Shown here: piece by piece, positions 48,526 to 57,900 of the stretch
Numbering within the stretch: the stretch's first letter is position 1
How the letters are laid out: each line of letters opens with the position of its first letter
DNA from: Collinsella sp.
GTDB taxonomy: Bacteria; Actinomycetota; Coriobacteriia; Coriobacteriales; Coriobacteriaceae
Reading direction: 5' to 3'
Length of the DNA: 57,925 bases
Assembly: GCA_019414565.1 (NCBI GenBank)
Contig: DXLU01000017.1
Location: forward strand, 1 to 57,925
Notes under the pieces: generated by a model
Database searches by the model: none
What the model was told of the DNA's origin: nothing
What the model saw: the letters and a program-made list of their open reading frames with translations, nothing else
Made by a program: the position numbers and the translations under genes

Positions 48526-50035
48526 GGTAGTCCCTTCGTACACGCGGTCCCTGGTCGTCGGTGCGCAGACGTGCCGACGGGTCCGAGTTCAAATCGATTC
48601 GATTATATCCGCCGCCCGCGTTGCGAGCGCTGGGGCGCTGCGGACGACCTTGCGGAGCCGTTCGCGGGCGTGGACGAGCTGCCGGCTCGGATGCAGAACC
48701 ATCCAGAACGGTAAAGCCGCTACGCGAAGGTCGTTCACCGCGCACATGGGCCACGCCGGCGGTGCTATCGTCCATAACGGCAAAGCTCTCACGGCGGCGG
48801 TCATACTCATCGCGGCGGGCGCTCTCGTACGAAACGCGCAGGATCAACCCGGCAAGCATAAGCGACACAATAATCGACGAACCGCCGTAGCTAATAAACG
48901 GCAACGGTTTGCCCGTCATGGGAAACACGTTGAGAATGCCCAGCGCGTTAATCATAAACTGCACCGCGAGAATAACCGCGGAGCCAGACGCCATAAGCGC
49001 GCCCCGACGGTCGGTCGCCTGCTCGGCAATGCGAAACGCCGAGTAGATCAGCATCGCAAACACCAAGAAGAACAGCACGGTTCCGACAAAACCGACTTCC
49101 TCGCCAATGATGGCCAGGATGTAGTCGTTGTGTGCCTCGGGCAGATACGAGTACTTCATGGTTGAGTTGCCGATGCCACGGCCGAACAGACCGCCCGAGG
49201 CAAAGGCCATGATGGCAAGCGTGGCCTGATAGCCATCACCATACTCGTCGGCCCAAGGGTTCAAGGCAACCTGAATACGCACCATACGGTACGGCTCTGC
49301 GACAAGCGCAATCACGATCACGAGAATGCCGAAGATTAGCACGCCGATGATAAATCTGGGGTCGAGACCCGCAAACAACGCCATGCACATGAGGGTCAAC
49401 AGGATGATCAGGACAGTACCGAAATCGGGCTGGATAAAGATCAGAAAGAGCGAAATGCCCAGGTAGATGCCCATCTTGCGAAGGAATTCGTTGATGTTGC
49501 CACCGGGCGAAAAGAAGCGATCGAGCATGATGGCCGAATACGCAATGGCAAATGGCTTTAAAAACTCGGAAGGCTGGAACTGAATACCGGCGATGTTGAG
49601 CCAGCGCGTGGCGCCACGGCTACCGCTGCCCACCAAGAACACCAGAAGCAGTAGCCCTATCATGCCGATAAGGAAGATCCTGAGCACATCCTCCCCAAAC
49701 CAGCTGTCCGGCAAAACGCGCACGATGGCAATCAGCGCCAAAACACCGACCACGGTAAACGCGGCCTGTCGCCCCAAAAAAAACGTCGCCGAGCCATTCT
49801 CGTGCAGCGCCTCGACCGAAGATGCCGAGTACACCATCAGCAGGCCAAAGCACACCAAGGTAAACAGGCAGGCCATGAATATCAAACGGGGGCGCATTAT
49901 ACGGGCGGGAACGCCGGCAATATAGCGTTCGCTAAACGTCTGCCCGCCGCGACCGGAACGCGGTGCGCTGCGCCGCGAGGAAGCACGGTCCGAGTCGGGC
50001 CTCCTCATACCTTGTCGGGGGCTCTCCTCTCTCAC
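48515..50035 (-). CDS. ftsW: Septal peptidoglycan polymerase FtsW (SEDS family)
   Basis: A 506-residue SEDS glycosyltransferase with about ten membrane helices (residues 50-410), a basic N-tail (RRPDSDRASSRRSAPRSGRG) and a disordered C-tail of about 100 residues rich in Arg, Pro and Gly. ATRWLNIAGIQFQPSEFLK, QPDFGT, and FPMTGKPLPFISYGGSS are family hallmarks; the Asp in QPDFGT-region loops is needed for polymerase activity in relatives. The GTG at 50035 (AGGGG 6 nt upstream) is used here; ATG 50008 is possible. It follows murD by 9 nt and partners with the transpeptidase FtsI. Confidence 0.93.
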   Translation of the reverse strand: MREESPRQGMRRPDSDRASSRRSAPRSGRGGQTFSERYIAGVPARIMRPRLIFMACLFTLVCFGLLMVYSASSVEALHENGSATFFLGRQAAFTVVGVLALIAIVRVLPDSWFGEDVLRIFLIGMIGLLLLVFLVGSGSRGATRWLNIAGIQFQPSEFLKPFAIAYSAIMLDRFFSPGGNINEFLRKMGIYLGISLFLIFIQPDFGTVLIILLTLMCMALFAGLDPRFIIGVLIFGILVIVIALVAEPYRMVRIQVALNPWADEYGDGYQATLAIMAFASGGLFGRGIGNSTMKYSYLPEAHNDYILAIIGEEVGFVGTVLFFLVFAMLIYSAFRIAEQATDRRGALMASGSAVILAVQFMINALGILNVFPMTGKPLPFISYGGSSIIVSLMLAGLILRVSYESARRDEYDRRRESFAVMDDSTAGVAHVRGERPSRSGFTVLDGSASEPAARPRPRTAPQGRPQRPSARNAGGGYNRIDLNSDPSARLRTDDQGPRVRRDYHDR

Positions 50036-50044
50036 CGGCAGCCC

Positions 50045-51451
50045 CTATTCCATTTGCGATTTCGCCGCAGCGGCAAGCTGAGCCACATAGTCCTTAAACA
50101 CGCGGCCGCGCTCCTCATAGCCCGAGAACTCATCGAACGAAGAGCAGGCAGGAGAAAGTAAGATCACGTCGCCACGGCTCGACAGCGAACGGGCAACGTC
50201 CACGGCGTCGCGTAGGTCATCCGCCTGGGCGATATCCACATCGCCATCGACATCGGCCTCGTCCATAGCGGCGGTGAAGCGCTCGCGTGCATCGCCAAAG
50301 CAGACGACCGAGCGTACGTTATCCATAACGACGCGCGCGAAGTCCGTGAGCGGCGTGCCCTTATCGTGGCCGCCGAGCAGCAAGATCACGTCGTCATCGG
50401 GAAATGCCGTCAGCGCCTTCTCGACCGCATCGGTGTTGGTCGCCTTGGAATCGTTGACGTAGCGCACGCCGTCAATCTCGCCACACGACTCCACGCGGTG
50501 CTCGAGCGGCTGGAACGAGGCCAGACCGCGGCAGACACCATCGACATCGGCACCGACTGCCAGGGCAGCCGTGGCAGCGCACAGGGCATTGATAACATTG
50601 TGATGGCCCGAGATCTTGAGCTCGGACGTGGCGACAAGCTGAGTCTCGACGCCCTTCAGGCGCACGACCAACTTGCCGTCGCGCACAAAGGCGGCGTCCT
50701 CGCCCTCGGGCTCGTCAAAAGCGACCTTGCAGATGCGACGACCCGGTATGTAGATGTACTCATCGAACTCGTGAATGCCGGCGTCTTCGACGTCGACAAC
50801 CACCAGATCGTCATCGACCATATTCTCAAACAGTTTGATCTTGGCAAGCGCATAGTTCTTATGGCTCTTATGCCAGCCCAGGTGGTCGGGCGTGATGTTG
50901 AGCAGCACCGCCACGCGAGGATGAAGCTCGGCGGTCGTAGCAATCTGATAGCTCGAGAGCTCAGCCACAAACCACTCGTTATGGGCTCGGCCGTCAATCT
51001 CGTTGACCGGCGGCTCGCCGATGTTGCCGACAGCTACGCTGGCCTCGCCGGCAGCCTTGAGCAGATAATCAGTCAGCGACGTGGTGGTCGTCTTGCCGTT
51101 GGTACCCGTGATGGCAATCCAGTTATCGGGCGACAGGCGATAGGCAAACTCGGGCTCGCCCATAATCTGGGCGGCATGCTCGCGCCCGGACTTAAAGAAG
51201 CCCGAGAACTCCGAGATGCCCGGGCACGTCACACATACGTCATAGGCGCCCTCGACCTGTTCGGTGCCATAGACAAACGACGCACCAGCAGCCTCGAGCG
51301 CACGCGTGGCGTCATTGGGCTCAGAGGTGCCGCCGCCATACACGGTAACGGCACTTACGCGCTCGGGATGCGCCAGCGCCCAGCGGGCAACATCGAGACC
51401 GGATTTGCCCTGGCCCAAAACGAGCAGGCTAAAGACATCAGCAAGAGGCAT
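50045..51451 (-). CDS. murD: UDP-N-acetylmuramoyl-L-alanine--D-glutamate ligase
   Basis: A 468-residue Mur ligase that adds D-Glu to UDP-MurNAc-L-Ala. The N-terminal VLGQGKSGLDVARW binds substrate; the ATP loop is GTNGKTTTT (116-124). VAELSSYQIAT, NITPDHLGWH and VRYVNDSKATNTDAVEKAL are typical, and DVILLSPACSSFDEFSGYEERG marks the C-terminal end (shown here in part). It starts 9 nt after mraY and is followed 9 nt later by ftsW. All motifs are intact. Confidence 0.95.
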   Translation of the reverse strand: MPLADVFSLLVLGQGKSGLDVARWALAHPERVSAVTVYGGGTSEPNDATRALEAAGASFVYGTEQVEGAYDVCVTCPGISEFSGFFKSGREHAAQIMGEPEFAYRLSPDNWIAITGTNGKTTTTSLTDYLLKAAGEASVAVGNIGEPPVNEIDGRAHNEWFVAELSSYQIATTAELHPRVAVLLNITPDHLGWHKSHKNYALAKIKLFENMVDDDLVVVDVEDAGIHEFDEYIYIPGRRICKVAFDEPEGEDAAFVRDGKLVVRLKGVETQLVATSELKISGHHNVINALCAATAALAVGADVDGVCRGLASFQPLEHRVESCGEIDGVRYVNDSKATNTDAVEKALTAFPDDDVILLLGGHDKGTPLTDFARVVMDNVRSVVCFGDARERFTAAMDEADVDGDVDIAQADDLRDAVDVARSLSSRGDVILLSPACSSFDEFSGYEERGRVFKDYVAQLAAAAKSQME

Positions 51452-51460
51452 GAAAGACCA

Positions 51461-52480
51461 CTATCCCAACTGGAAGAACAGAGCAAGGCCAACGGCACCA
51501 AAGGCAGCAGCGATAATCCAAAAACGGATGACGACCTTGGTCTCGGCCCAGCCCTTCTTTTCGAAATGATGATGGATGGGCGCCATAAGGAAGACGCGCT
51601 TGTGCGTAAAGTGGAAGTAGACAACCTGAATCATGACCGACAGGGTCTCAACGATAAACAGGCCGCCGATGATGAGGGAGACGACCTCGGTGTTGGTCAT
51701 GATGGAAGTGCAGGCAAACGCGGCGCCCAGGGCAAGCGAGCCGGTATCGCCCATAAAGATGCTCGCCGGATAGCAGTTGAACCACAGAAAGCCCAAGCAG
51801 GCACCGGCACACGCGGTGCAGAAGATGGACAGGTTCACGTCTCCGTGCAAAAACGCCATGGCAGCCATGGCGAGCATGGCAATCATGGAGGTGCCGCCGG
51901 CAAGACCGTCAAGGCCATCGGTCAGGTTCACGGCATTAGAAAGACCGGCGATCATCAGCCAGCAAAAGACAATGTAGAGCCACGGGAACGAAAGGCCGCA
52001 GATGGTGGTCGAAAGCACGCCAAGGTCAATCGTCAGGCCGCCGGGAAAACGAATCTCGGGGGCGACGCCGCACCAGTTGACGGCAAGTACCGTAAAGGTG
52101 ACACAGATAATGGTTAGGCCGATCATCTTGGCATGAGGCGTCAGACCGAGCGAGCGCCCATGCGTAACGGAGGTCAGGTCGTCGATCAGGCCCAGCACGC
52201 CGGTCGCCAGCGTGGCGAGCAGCACAAGCACGAGCTCGGTGGTGAGCTTGCCCATCAGCAGGCAGGTCAGCGAAATCGCGACGAGAATGACAACGCCACC
52301 CATGGTGGGCGTTCCCTGCTTAACCAAATGACGCTTGGGGCCGTCGGCACGAACCTGCTGGCCGATACCCTCGACCTTGAGCAGCTTGATCCACCACGGC
52401 ATGAGCAGCAGCGCAATGGCAGCGGCGATGCCAAGCCCCAAAAAAGCCTGATACGTTGGATACGAGGGATTGCCGAACAT
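51461..52480 (-). CDS. mraY: Phospho-N-acetylmuramoyl-pentapeptide-transferase
   Basis: A 339-residue membrane enzyme with ten helices that makes lipid I from UDP-MurNAc-pentapeptide and undecaprenyl phosphate. KQGTPTMGGVVIL, the active-site DDLTSV, the NLTDGLDGLAGG loop and FMGDTGSLALG are present, as is the late MAPIHHHFEKKGWAE histidine motif. ATG 52480 is 3 nt after the murF stop. Its length is typical of gram-positive MraY. Confidence 0.96.
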   Translation of the reverse strand: MFGNPSYPTYQAFLGLGIAAAIALLLMPWWIKLLKVEGIGQQVRADGPKRHLVKQGTPTMGGVVILVAISLTCLLMGKLTTELVLVLLATLATGVLGLIDDLTSVTHGRSLGLTPHAKMIGLTIICVTFTVLAVNWCGVAPEIRFPGGLTIDLGVLSTTICGLSFPWLYIVFCWLMIAGLSNAVNLTDGLDGLAGGTSMIAMLAMAAMAFLHGDVNLSIFCTACAGACLGFLWFNCYPASIFMGDTGSLALGAAFACTSIMTNTEVVSLIIGGLFIVETLSVMIQVVYFHFTHKRVFLMAPIHHHFEKKGWAETKVVIRFWIIAAAFGAVGLALFFQLG

Positions 52481-52483
52481 GGG

Positions 52484-53908
52484 CTAGCACACACCTTCCA
52501 CAAAGCGGTCGAGCTCAACAAAGCGGGAACCCTTGACCAGTACAACATCATGTTTTTCAAGCGCGCCGCCCATGCGGTCGAGCACCTGCTGATAATCGGA
52601 GAACACCTGGATGCGGTCCTCGTCCATGCCCATCATGCGCGCGGCATCGGCCATAAGCTGGGCCAGCTCACCACCCACGCACGCCAGCATGTCGAGCTTC
52701 TTGGCGGCGGCATAGGCGCCCACGAGCTCATGCATGCGAGGAGCCTCATCGCCCATCTCGCCCATCTCGCCCAGGATCGCCATACGAGACCCCGTGCACG
52801 AAAGCGAGCACAGCAGATCGAGGCCAGCAGCCATGGATTCGGCACTGGCGTTATAGGAATCGTCGATGACGCGGGCACCGCTCTTGGCGCGCTTGATCTC
52901 CTGGCGGTGACCGGTGATCGTGAGGCCCCTAAAGGCAGCATCGATCTGCTCGGGCGTCACGCCCAAGCGATAGGCAACCGCGGCGGCCTTAACGGCATTA
53001 GGAACGGACTGCACGCCGGGGATGGCAAGCATGGTATCGATCGTCTCACCCTGGCCAAAATCGAGCGTAAAGACCGGACGGCCCTCGTCATCAACACGAA
53101 CGTCGCGGGCACGGACCTCATCATCGTCCGAGACGCCGGCCAGCATCACGTCGATACCAGCAGGCTGGGCGAACGTATCGCGAATGAACGGCGTAAAGTC
53201 GTCCTCGCCGCCCAAAACCAGCAGCGGCAAGAAGTCGCCAGCGGCGCACATACCCTGGACAATCTCGGCCTTAGCGCGGGCGATGTTCTCGCGGCTACCC
53301 AAAATGCCGATATGAGAGGTGCCAATCTTGCTCACGATGGCAAGGTTGGGATTGGCGGACTGGGACAGGCGCTCAATCTCGTGGAAATGGTTCATGCCCA
53401 TCTCGAGCACCAGGACCTCGGTATCGGCCGGAGCGGAAAGCACCGTGAGCGGCATGCCGATCAGGTTATTGAAATTGCCCTTGGTGGCCCAGACACGATA
53501 GCGCTTGGCGAGCACGGCGGCGAGCACGTCCTTGGTCGTCGTCTTGCCGATGGAACCGGTAATGCCAACGACCAGGCAGCCAAGCTCCAGACGGTACGCG
53601 TGCGCCAAACGCAGCAGAAACTCCTCGGGATCATCGGTCAGCAAGATGGCACAGCCCTTGTCCTGCGCCAGCGAGACCAGCTCAGCCTCGGGCTCACGCG
53701 TCATCACGACGGCGCCGGCACCCGACTGGACGGCACGGGAAGCAAAATCATTGCCGTCGACGTTTTCACCGGGAAAGGCGACGAAAATCGTCCCTTCCTC
53801 GACCTGACGCGAGTCGATAACGCACCCGCGGCATACCCGATCGGCTTCTCCCGTCACGGTTCGGGCCCCTGTTGCGGCCGCGAGGTTGTTGACGGCGATC
53901 TCTATCAT
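52484..53908 (-). CDS. murF: UDP-N-acetylmuramoyl-tripeptide--D-alanyl-D-alanine ligase
   Basis: A 474-residue Mur ligase that adds D-Ala-D-Ala. The N-terminal domain has IDSRQVEEGTIFVAFPGENVDG less its ends; the ATP loop is GITGSIGKTTTK (115-126); VLEMGMNHFHEIERLS, KIGTSHIGILGSRENIA and IDDSYNASAESMAAGL follow. The 127-nt gap between ftsI and this gene is where murE usually lies; no ligase for the third residue is present in the window. Confidence 0.95.
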   Translation of the reverse strand: MIEIAVNNLAAATGARTVTGEADRVCRGCVIDSRQVEEGTIFVAFPGENVDGNDFASRAVQSGAGAVVMTREPEAELVSLAQDKGCAILLTDDPEEFLLRLAHAYRLELGCLVVGITGSIGKTTTKDVLAAVLAKRYRVWATKGNFNNLIGMPLTVLSAPADTEVLVLEMGMNHFHEIERLSQSANPNLAIVSKIGTSHIGILGSRENIARAKAEIVQGMCAAGDFLPLLVLGGEDDFTPFIRDTFAQPAGIDVMLAGVSDDDEVRARDVRVDDEGRPVFTLDFGQGETIDTMLAIPGVQSVPNAVKAAAVAYRLGVTPEQIDAAFRGLTITGHRQEIKRAKSGARVIDDSYNASAESMAAGLDLLCSLSCTGSRMAILGEMGEMGDEAPRMHELVGAYAAAKKLDMLACVGGELAQLMADAARMMGMDEDRIQVFSDYQQVLDRMGGALEKHDVVLVKGSRFVELDRFVEGVC

Positions 53909-54035
53909 TGCAGCTCCCCTGTAAACCTAATAATGCTATCGGCGTATTGTATCCCAGCGCCGCGCATGCGTGGTGCAGGGCATGTGAACACCCCTCATAT
54001 GGGACAACAAACCACGCCCCAAAGATTGTAACCCC

Positions 54036-55901
54036 CTACCTCGTGCGCGGGATACCCAGCACGTCGAGCGCGTTGGCCATAATGGACTGGAACGGCACCG
54101 CAGCGGCATCTGAGCCGCTCGGCGTTCCGTCGAGCGTGATATAGCACAGCACCTTGGGCGATTGTGCCGGTGCAAAGCCCATAAAGGACGACATGTAGTT
54201 CTCCTTGAGGTAGCCGCCGTTCTCGTCGGCACGTTCGGCCGTACCGGTCTTACCCGCCACGTCATAGCCGTCAACCGCGCCGCCAACGCCCGTTCCCTCG
54301 GACACGACCGTCTGCATGCACGATGTCACCTGGGATGCGGCGTCCTCAGAAATCGCGCGTTCGCCTTCGCCCCAGTCCTTCTCGTCGCCTTTGCTGGACT
54401 TATAGAAGTGCGGGGTCATCATCACGCCGCCGTTGGCGATGCCGCCCACGGCACGTGCAATCTCAATCGGCGAGACGGACAGCGCCTGTCCAAAGCTCAT
54501 CGAGCCCAGCGTGGCGCCGTCATACTGGTCACGCTCCTTGACGATGCCCAGGCTCTCGCCCGGAAAATCGACACCGGAGCTGTGACCGATGCCCCACTTG
54601 TCCACATAGGCGGCAAAGTCGTCGGCACCGATCTTGCGCCCCACCAGGACAAAGCCCACATTGGACGAACGGCGCATCATCTCGCGCACATCCATGGTCA
54701 TGCCATAGTCGCGCTTGTCGGCATCGGTAACGGTATCGTCGCCCACCTTGATGCTCGCCGGCACCTCAAACGACGTACTCGATCGCACGACACCCAAGTC
54801 GAAGCCGGCGCCCGCCACGAGCGTCTTAAAGACCGAGCCGGGCTCGTAGGCGTCGGTGACCAGGCGCAAGTTCATATCCTCGGTCTTGGCGTTTTCCAGA
54901 TCGGTCTGGTCGTAAGTCGGATACGAGCAGGCTGCCAAGATCTCGCCTGTCGTAGGATCGGTGACCAGCGCCGAGCCGTTCTTGGCCTTAGTCTTCTCAA
55001 CTGCCTCTGCCAGGGCATCCTCGGCCGCTCGCTGGATATTGACGTCGAGCGTCGTCACGATATCAACGCCGTCGACCGCAGCCACCTTTTTATAGGCACC
55101 GCCCGCGATATAGCTGCCGTCCCTCGCGCGCTCGCGCACGAGAGAACCGTTCGTGCCGGTCAGAAGCTTGTTGTATTGCTTTTCGAGACCCGTCAAGCCG
55201 TCGTTGTCTACATTCACTACACCCAGCACCTGCGATGCCAGATTGCCGTATGGATATACGCGCTTCATGGCCTGCTCAAAAAGCACGCCGGGCAGATTCT
55301 TCTTCTCCAGCGCCGCAGCATCGTCTTCGTCCACCTGGCGCTTGATATACACCCAGGTGCCATCGGACTCGACGAGCTTGCGGCAGGTCTTTTTATCGAT
55401 TCCAGTTGCCTTGACCAGCGCCGACACCGTCTTGTCGACATCCTCGACAAGCTGCGGGTTCACGGCGATGTTGCGACATTCGACCGACGACGCCAGCACG
55501 TTGCCGTTGCGGTCGTAGATGGTGCCACGTTTGGCATAGAGGGTCTGCGCAAGCAGGCGGCGCGCATCGGCACGCTCGCGCAGTTTATCGGCTTCGACAA
55601 TTTGATAGTCGGCAAGACGAAAGACGCCCAAGCCCAAGCCAAACCCAATGAAACCCATGACGGCTTTGCGGCGAGGCAGAGGCGTGCCTGTGAGCCATTC
55701 GGTCGACGAACTCTTGCGCGACCTGGTGTTATGCACTTGAGGGCCGCCCGAGCCGCGAAGTCGCGACGCCGGGTCGTTGCCACGGGACCGCCCGGCGTTG
55801 TAAGATTGCCGACCCGTTCCTTGATAACCAGAACGTCCCCGCGACGAGGGACGTCCAGAACCGCGGCCCCCATCGGAACCGCGGCGATAGTCATTTGTCA
55901 T
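54036..55901 (-). CDS. ftsI: Septal transpeptidase FtsI (class B penicillin-binding protein)
   Basis: A 621-residue class B PBP that cross-links septal peptidoglycan. The cytoplasmic N-tail (1-78) is rich in Arg, Gly and Ser, one membrane helix follows (about 81-97), then the pedestal domain starting YAKRGTIYDRNGNVLASS. In the transpeptidase domain the nucleophile is S356 in GSVFK (K359), the second motif is SSN (412-414) and the third KTG (551-553). No PASTA domains follow. It starts 17 nt after ftsL. Confidence 0.95.
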   Translation of the reverse strand: MTNDYRRGSDGGRGSGRPSSRGRSGYQGTGRQSYNAGRSRGNDPASRLRGSGGPQVHNTRSRKSSSTEWLTGTPLPRRKAVMGFIGFGLGLGVFRLADYQIVEADKLRERADARRLLAQTLYAKRGTIYDRNGNVLASSVECRNIAVNPQLVEDVDKTVSALVKATGIDKKTCRKLVESDGTWVYIKRQVDEDDAAALEKKNLPGVLFEQAMKRVYPYGNLASQVLGVVNVDNDGLTGLEKQYNKLLTGTNGSLVRERARDGSYIAGGAYKKVAAVDGVDIVTTLDVNIQRAAEDALAEAVEKTKAKNGSALVTDPTTGEILAACSYPTYDQTDLENAKTEDMNLRLVTDAYEPGSVFKTLVAGAGFDLGVVRSSTSFEVPASIKVGDDTVTDADKRDYGMTMDVREMMRRSSNVGFVLVGRKIGADDFAAYVDKWGIGHSSGVDFPGESLGIVKERDQYDGATLGSMSFGQALSVSPIEIARAVGGIANGGVMMTPHFYKSSKGDEKDWGEGERAISEDAASQVTSCMQTVVSEGTGVGGAVDGYDVAGKTGTAERADENGGYLKENYMSSFMGFAPAQSPKVLCYITLDGTPSGSDAAAVPFQSIMANALDVLGIPRTR

Positions 55902-55918
55902 ACTCAGCTACCGTCTTG

Positions 55919-56389
55919 CTACTGAGCGGTCGCGGTCGCGTTGGCGCCCGCGGCTGCATCCTGCGAAAAGTCAAGTGTAACGCTCTCGCTGGGCTCCACC
56001 ATGCCATAAGCGCCCGCAAGGTCGCGAATGCGCGTGTCGGCGCCATAGACCGAATGCATGACCTCCAGGTCGGAGCTCTCATCGGTCGCCTTTTCGAGCG
56101 TGTTGGTAAGCTCGGCGTTGCTGTTGAGCACCTGGGCCGTAACGCCGGCGAGCGCCACGCGGGCGACGCCGATCGTCATGAAGATAGCCGCAATGATGCA
56201 AAACGTTTTAAGAACGCTCATGAAAACCGGGCTTACCGCCTGGTTTGCCTGACGGCCCGCGCCCGTGTAGACATCAAAGCGCGGCGTGCGCTGCTCACGG
56301 GGAGCAGCGGGAGCCTGCGGCGTCTCACGATAGGCGGGCATGGCGTTCATATCATAGGCGAGTGCTGCGCTTGAAGTGTTGTAGCCCAT
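55919..56389 (-). CDS. ftsL: FtsL-like bitopic division protein
   Basis: A 156-residue protein with a cytoplasmic tail of about 55 residues, one membrane helix (about 58-82, VLKTFCIIAAIFMTIGVARV), a short coiled coil (QVLNSNAELTNTLEKATDES) and an Ala-rich end. The sequence is poorly conserved, but the topology and its place between rsmH and ftsI identify it as the FtsL/FtsB-type partner of FtsQ and FtsI. Its ATG is 90 nt after the rsmH stop and its stop is 17 nt before ftsI. Confidence 0.75.
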   Translation of the reverse strand: MGYNTSSAALAYDMNAMPAYRETPQAPAAPREQRTPRFDVYTGAGRQANQAVSPVFMSVLKTFCIIAAIFMTIGVARVALAGVTAQVLNSNAELTNTLEKATDESSDLEVMHSVYGADTRIRDLAGAYGMVEPSESVTLDFSQDAAAGANATATAQ

Positions 56390-56479
56390 GATATGCCGCC
56401 TCCCATCCCGAGTACGTTGGTAGTGTGTTTAAGCTTCGTTTATGGTGCGAGCGGGAGGTCCAATATCGCGCGGTCGCGC

Positions 56480-57445
56480 CTACAGACGCTGCGCCACGCG
56501 GATTTTGGCTGATCTCGCCCGAGGGTTGCGCTCAACCTCATCAGGCTGGGCAACCAAGGGTTTGCGGGTGATGACCTTGAGTATCGGCACGTTGCCGCAC
56601 ACGCACACCGGAATCTCCGGCGGACACGTGCACCCCTGGCTCATCTCCTTAAAGTGGTTCTTTACGATACGGTCCTCAAGCGAGTGATACGAGATGACGC
56701 AGATACGTCCGCCCGGGTTGAGCCATCTGGTGGCGGCATCAAGCCCTCGTTCGAGCACATCGAGCTCGTGATTGACCTCGATGCGAATGGCCTGGAAACT
56801 TTTCTTGGCCGGGTGTCCGCCATGCCGACGAGCGGCAGCCGGGATACCCGCCTTGATGATCTCGACAAATTGGCCGGTGGTTTCGATCGGTTCTTGCTCG
56901 CGGCGGCGCACGATCTCGCGCGCGATCTGCGAGGCGAACTTCTCTTCGCCGTAGACGCGTAGAATCCGGGCGAGGTCGTGTTCGTTATAGGTGTTGATGA
57001 CCTCAGCTGCGTTTAAGGTGTTATTACCCGGATCCATCCGCATGTCCAATGGGGCGTCCTCGTTATACGAAAAGCCCCTGCCAGGGATATCGAGTTGCGG
57101 CGACGAAACACCCAAATCGAACAGGAAGCCATCGACCCCGGGCACCTCGGCCGAGCAAAGCAGCTCGTCCAAGTCGCCGAAGTTGCCCTTCAGCAGCTGG
57201 TGCGGAACGCCGGGAACCTCGCGGTCCAGACGGGCGCCAGCGGCCTCGAGGGCCATGTCGTCCTGATCGACGCCGAGCAAAAGGCCCGTCTCCCCCACCT
57301 GCGCGGCCATCTTTACCGAATGGCCGGCACCGCCAAGGGTGCAATCGCAGACAACGGAGCCGCTCTTTAGCCGTAGCGACTCAAGCACTTCGCCGAGCAT
57401 GACAGGTTCATGCCGATATTCTTGTGTCAAGATTCCACGCTCCAT
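56480..57445 (-). CDS. rsmH: 16S rRNA (cytosine-1402 N4) methyltransferase
   Basis: A 321-residue SAM-dependent methyltransferase (formerly MraW) that modifies C1402 in the ribosomal P site. It carries YRHEPVMLGEVLE, the SAM loop DCTLGGAGHS, GVDQDDMAL, FDLGVSSPQLD, and the late RICVISYHSLEDRIVKNHF. The C-terminal NPRARSAKIRVAQRL is typical. ATG 57445 is 20 nt after mraZ, the standard second position of a dcw cluster. Confidence 0.95.
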   Translation of the reverse strand: MERGILTQEYRHEPVMLGEVLESLRLKSGSVVCDCTLGGAGHSVKMAAQVGETGLLLGVDQDDMALEAAGARLDREVPGVPHQLLKGNFGDLDELLCSAEVPGVDGFLFDLGVSSPQLDIPGRGFSYNEDAPLDMRMDPGNNTLNAAEVINTYNEHDLARILRVYGEEKFASQIAREIVRRREQEPIETTGQFVEIIKAGIPAAARRHGGHPAKKSFQAIRIEVNHELDVLERGLDAATRWLNPGGRICVISYHSLEDRIVKNHFKEMSQGCTCPPEIPVCVCGNVPILKVITRKPLVAQPDEVERNPRARSAKIRVAQRL

Positions 57446-57465
57446 CCGTTACCCGTGCCTTGCCC

Positions 57466-57900
57466 TTACGAGAAGAAGAGGTCCAGCAGGGCCTCATCGT
57501 CATCGTCCTCATCGGCCGCGGCGCGATCCCAAACCTCAAGGTGGTCGTAGTTGCCCACAACCGTGACCTCGCGGTCGAGGTTCGCCTGCTTGCGGAGAGA
57601 CTCGGAAAGACCGATACGACCGGCGCTGTCCACGTCCATCGACGTGGTGCGCTTGTTGATCGCCCTCATGAGCTTCTGGTCGTTAATGTCACGCGGGTTA
57701 AAACCCTCGTGGCCCTCACGACCCGCGAAGAGTCCTTCGACCCACTTATCGAAGGCCTCGGCAGAGAACACGTACAGAGCATCGACATCCAGGGCTTTGA
57801 ACACGCGAACATGCTCTCCAAGCTCCTCGCGAAGGGGTGCAGGCAGGGACAGACGACCTTTTGCATCGAGATTGCGCTCGTATGCACCAGTCATTCCCAT
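57466..57900 (-). CDS. mraZ: MraZ transcriptional regulator of the dcw cluster
   Basis: A 144-residue AbrB-fold regulator with two tandem MraZ repeats: YERNLDAKGRLSLPAPLREE (near 7-26) and MDVDSAGRIGLSESLRKQA in the second half, ending in an acidic DEDDDDEALLDLF tail. MraZ binds repeats upstream of its own gene to control the cluster; that operator lies beyond the right edge, as only 25 nt of upstream sequence are present. GGGAGGG precedes ATG 57900; a second ATG two codons later is possible. Confidence 0.94.
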   Translation of the reverse strand: MGMTGAYERNLDAKGRLSLPAPLREELGEHVRVFKALDVDALYVFSAEAFDKWVEGLFAGREGHEGFNPRDINDQKLMRAINKRTTSMDVDSAGRIGLSESLRKQANLDREVTVVGNYDHLEVWDRAAADEDDDDEALLDLFFS

